Below the pieces are notes generated by a model. The model ran no database searches. It saw only the letters and a program-made list of their open reading frames with translations, and had not been told where the DNA came from. Positions 62,258 through 64,000 of a stretch of DNA of 64,000 nucleotides are shown in pieces; within the stretch, counting starts at the first letter, position 1, and each line of letters opens with the position of its first letter. The stretch spans positions 62,001 to 126,000 of the forward strand of contig JAICKA010000002.1 of assembly GCA_025928185.1 (NCBI GenBank), given 5' to 3'. This DNA is from Gemmatimonadaceae bacterium (GTDB lineage: Bacteria > Gemmatimonadota > Gemmatimonadetes > Gemmatimonadales > Gemmatimonadaceae). The position numbers and the translations under genes were made by a program.

Positions 62258-64000
62258 TCAGGGATTCGGCGGCGGTCCGCCAGCGGGACGCGGGTTCGCG
62301 CCGGTGCCAGCGGCACCGGCACTCGGGTTCGGCGTGCCGATGCCGGCACCGCCTCCCATCAGCTGCACCGGCTGCGCGGCTTCGCCGGTCGGTTGCTGCT
62401 TCTTGAGGAACGGAACGCCGTTCGCGATCCACTCGGCGGCGGGAGCGTCCTTGAGATAATGATCGAAGAACTGGTGCATGCGCACCTCGACGTCGTACTG
62501 ATTGTCGTAGCGTGTGAAGCCGTGGCCCTCGCCTTCGTACGACAGGAAGATCACCGGCTTGTGGAGGAAGCGCAGCGCGTTGTAGAACTCCATGCCCTGC
62601 AGCCACTCCGTCGATCCGTCGTTCGTGCCCTGGAAGATGAGCAGCGGCGTGTCCATCGTCTTCGCGTGGAACAGCGCCGACTGATCCATGAATAGCTGGA
62701 GATTGTCGAATGGGTTGGTGCCGAACCGGCCCTGGCCGTACATGTCGTAGTCGTGCTGGTTCGTGCCGGTGGTCTTCCAGAGCTGATCGAAATCCGAGAT
62801 CAGATCCACCGCCGCGGCGCGGATCGCGATGGCGGCGAACATCTTCGACTGCGTGGAGATGTACGCGCCGCCCTGGCCGCTGTAGCTGCCGCCGTGCAGG
62901 CCGACGCGCTTCGGATCGGCGTACCCGAGGTCCTCGACTCGCTTCACCGCCGCCTCCACCGAATTGAGCATATCGGTATGGGAGCGGCCGGTGTGATAGT
63001 AGACGTCCGGCAGCAGCACGAGGTAGCCGTTGCTGACGTAGTCAACGTACTGCGGGGCCGACGCGTAGCGCGGCACTTCGTAGTGATTCTGATTCTGTGA
63101 CAGCTTCTCGTAGTAGTAGACGAGCATCGACCGCTTCTCGCCCGGTTTGTAATCGTCCGGAATCGCCAGCGTGCCCTGAAGCTTGTGGCCGTCCTTGTCG
63201 GCGTAGTCGATCAGGATGCGGTGTCCCCACTTGAACTCCGCCTGCTGCGGGTTCGCGTTCGTGATCTTTTTCGCGTTCTCGAAGGACGCGTTCGTGACGT
63301 AGTAGTCCGGAAAGTCGACGTACGTCTCGCGCGTCAGGAGCACGCGGTCGGCATTCTTCGCCTTGATCGGCGCGCCAAACTCGTAGTCGCCATAGGTGAG
63401 CGGGGTGAGCTTGTCGCCGTCCAGCCGGTAGAAGCCCGACTTCTTCGTGTAATCGCCGTACGCGGAGAGAATGACCGGCTTGGAGAGATCGATCGCGCGC
63501 GCCGCTCGTGCACCGCGGCCACCACCCCCGCCGCCGCCGAATGCCGGCGCCGCTTCGGCATCCATCGGCACGATGCGGAACCGGATCGACTCCTTCGTGC
63601 CGATGCCGTTGGTGAGGTCGTGCGCGGCACCCTTGCCGTCGAGCGGCACGGTCCAGAGATCGTAGCGGTGCTCGAGAATGACGGACTTGCCGTCCGCCGT
63701 GTAGCCGGACACACCGTATGCCGGCTTCGCGCCGATGTGATCGTCTTCCGCGTTCACGAAGCTCACCGGCGCCGACTTGGTGATGTCGGTGCTCGTGTTC
63801 GCCGCGATGTCGTAGGCGTACACCTGTCCGCCCTTCCAGTAGAGGAAGTACTTGCCGTCCGGCGACAGTCCGAACGTGCGCTCCTGGTCCTTGAGAACCG
63901 GCGTCCGCTCGCCGGTCGTGGTGTTGATGCGGTAGATGTCCGAGTAGGGCGGATGCGAGTCGTCGATGTACGGCGTGTCGTCCGACCCGATCGCCCAGTC
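62258..64000 (-). CDS. S9-family peptidase (prolyl oligopeptidase-like), 5' end beyond window
   Basis: The frame is open to the window edge at 64000, 59 codons past the track's V/GTG at 63823; hand translation there reads DWAIGSDDTPYIDDSHPPYSDIYRINTTTGERTP, in line with the beta-propeller part. Visible: propeller repeats (SPDGKYFLYW), then the alpha/beta-hydrolase domain with catalytic Ser in GLHGGSYSGQGGAYI, Asp in FQGTNDGSTEW, and His in GEGHGFTRY. The protein ends with a Gly/Pro/Ala-rich tail (GGGAGIGTPNPSAGAAGTGANPRPAGGPPPNP). Likely a secreted peptidase; the signal region is outside the window. Confidence 0.9.
   Translation of the reverse strand, partial: DWAIGSDDTPYIDDSHPPYSDIYRINTTTGERTPVLKDQERTFGLSPDGKYFLYWKGGQVYAYDIAANTSTDITKSAPVSFVNAEDDHIGAKPAYGVSGYTADGKSVILEHRYDLWTVPLDGKGAAHDLTNGIGTKESIRFRIVPMDAEAAPAFGGGGGGGRGARAARAIDLSKPVILSAYGDYTKKSGFYRLDGDKLTPLTYGDYEFGAPIKAKNADRVLLTRETYVDFPDYYVTNASFENAKKITNANPQQAEFKWGHRILIDYADKDGHKLQGTLAIPDDYKPGEKRSMLVYYYEKLSQNQNHYEVPRYASAPQYVDYVSNGYLVLLPDVYYHTGRSHTDMLNSVEAAVKRVEDLGYADPKRVGLHGGSYSGQGGAYISTQSKMFAAIAIRAAAVDLISDFDQLWKTTGTNQHDYDMYGQGRFGTNPFDNLQLFMDQSALFHAKTMDTPLLIFQGTNDGSTEWLQGMEFYNALRFLHKPVIFLSYEGEGHGFTRYDNQYDVEVRMHQFFDHYLKDAPAAEWIANGVPFLKKQQPTGEAAQPVQLMGGGAGIGTPNPSAGAAGTGANPRPAGGPPPNP

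Overview
The window is a dense, GC-rich bacterial chromosome segment in which most of the 64 kb is coding. The likely source is a member of Gemmatimonadota or a close relative. This is inferred from the mix of genes (Alternative Complex III start, MacB-type/ADOP-like giant permease, secreted carboxypeptidase-regulatory-like proteins, KGG stress protein, many small lipoproteins of unknown role). No rRNA or other phylogenetic marker is present to prove it.

Left part (1-19.3 kb): the first two genes of an Alternative Complex III operon (actA, partial actB) and mgtE run leftward. A tightly overlapping biotin operon bioF-bioA-bioD-bioB runs rightward. It is followed by a small metal-binding HMA protein, a beta-hydroxyacid dehydrogenase coupled to a cysteine-desulfurase-like enzyme, secreted proteins and a lipoprotein glycoside-hydrolase-like protein. 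Then come an acyl-CoA thioesterase, RNase Z, an SDR oxidoreductase, a KGG stress protein and a threonine-dehydratase-like enzyme.

Middle (19.3-47.4 kb): two tRNA genes (Ala-CGC and Gln-CTG), each with a sigma-70-type promoter and a terminator-like hairpin in the leader. An ABC module and a duplicated-type MacB permease follow. A five-gene leftward cluster encodes an efflux adaptor, two MacB-type ATPases and an NtrC/NtrY-type two-component pair. After a queE/queC/trans-sulfuration operon there is a 0.74-kb non-coding element with long inverted ends. Next come an extracytoplasmic binding protein translationally coupled to a chemoreceptor, an SDR protein, an OsmC-like protein and an unknown lipoprotein.

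Right part (47.4-64 kb): a 1587-residue signalling protein combines TPR, HD-GYP, GGDEF, STAND-type ATPase and TPR domains. It is coupled to a sigma-54-activator-like AAA+ protein that has lost the GAFTGA loop. The agmatine-to-putrescine genes aguA and aguB follow, separated by 8-bp tandem repeats, then a second copy of the dispersed non-coding element. After this comes a two-gene unit whose first gene is a peroxiredoxin with an in-frame TGA exactly at the peroxidatic cysteine position, followed by a bSECIS-like hairpin. This is very probably a selenoprotein. The second gene, a glycerate kinase, appears to start at ATT. The window ends with a glycine-zipper lipoprotein, a small unknown protein, aconitase and a partial S9 peptidase.

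The observations most worth following are the selenocysteine peroxiredoxin, the HD-GYP/GGDEF/STAND protein with its GAFTGA-less AAA+ partner, the dispersed inverted-end element, and the terminator-like hairpins in both tRNA leaders.
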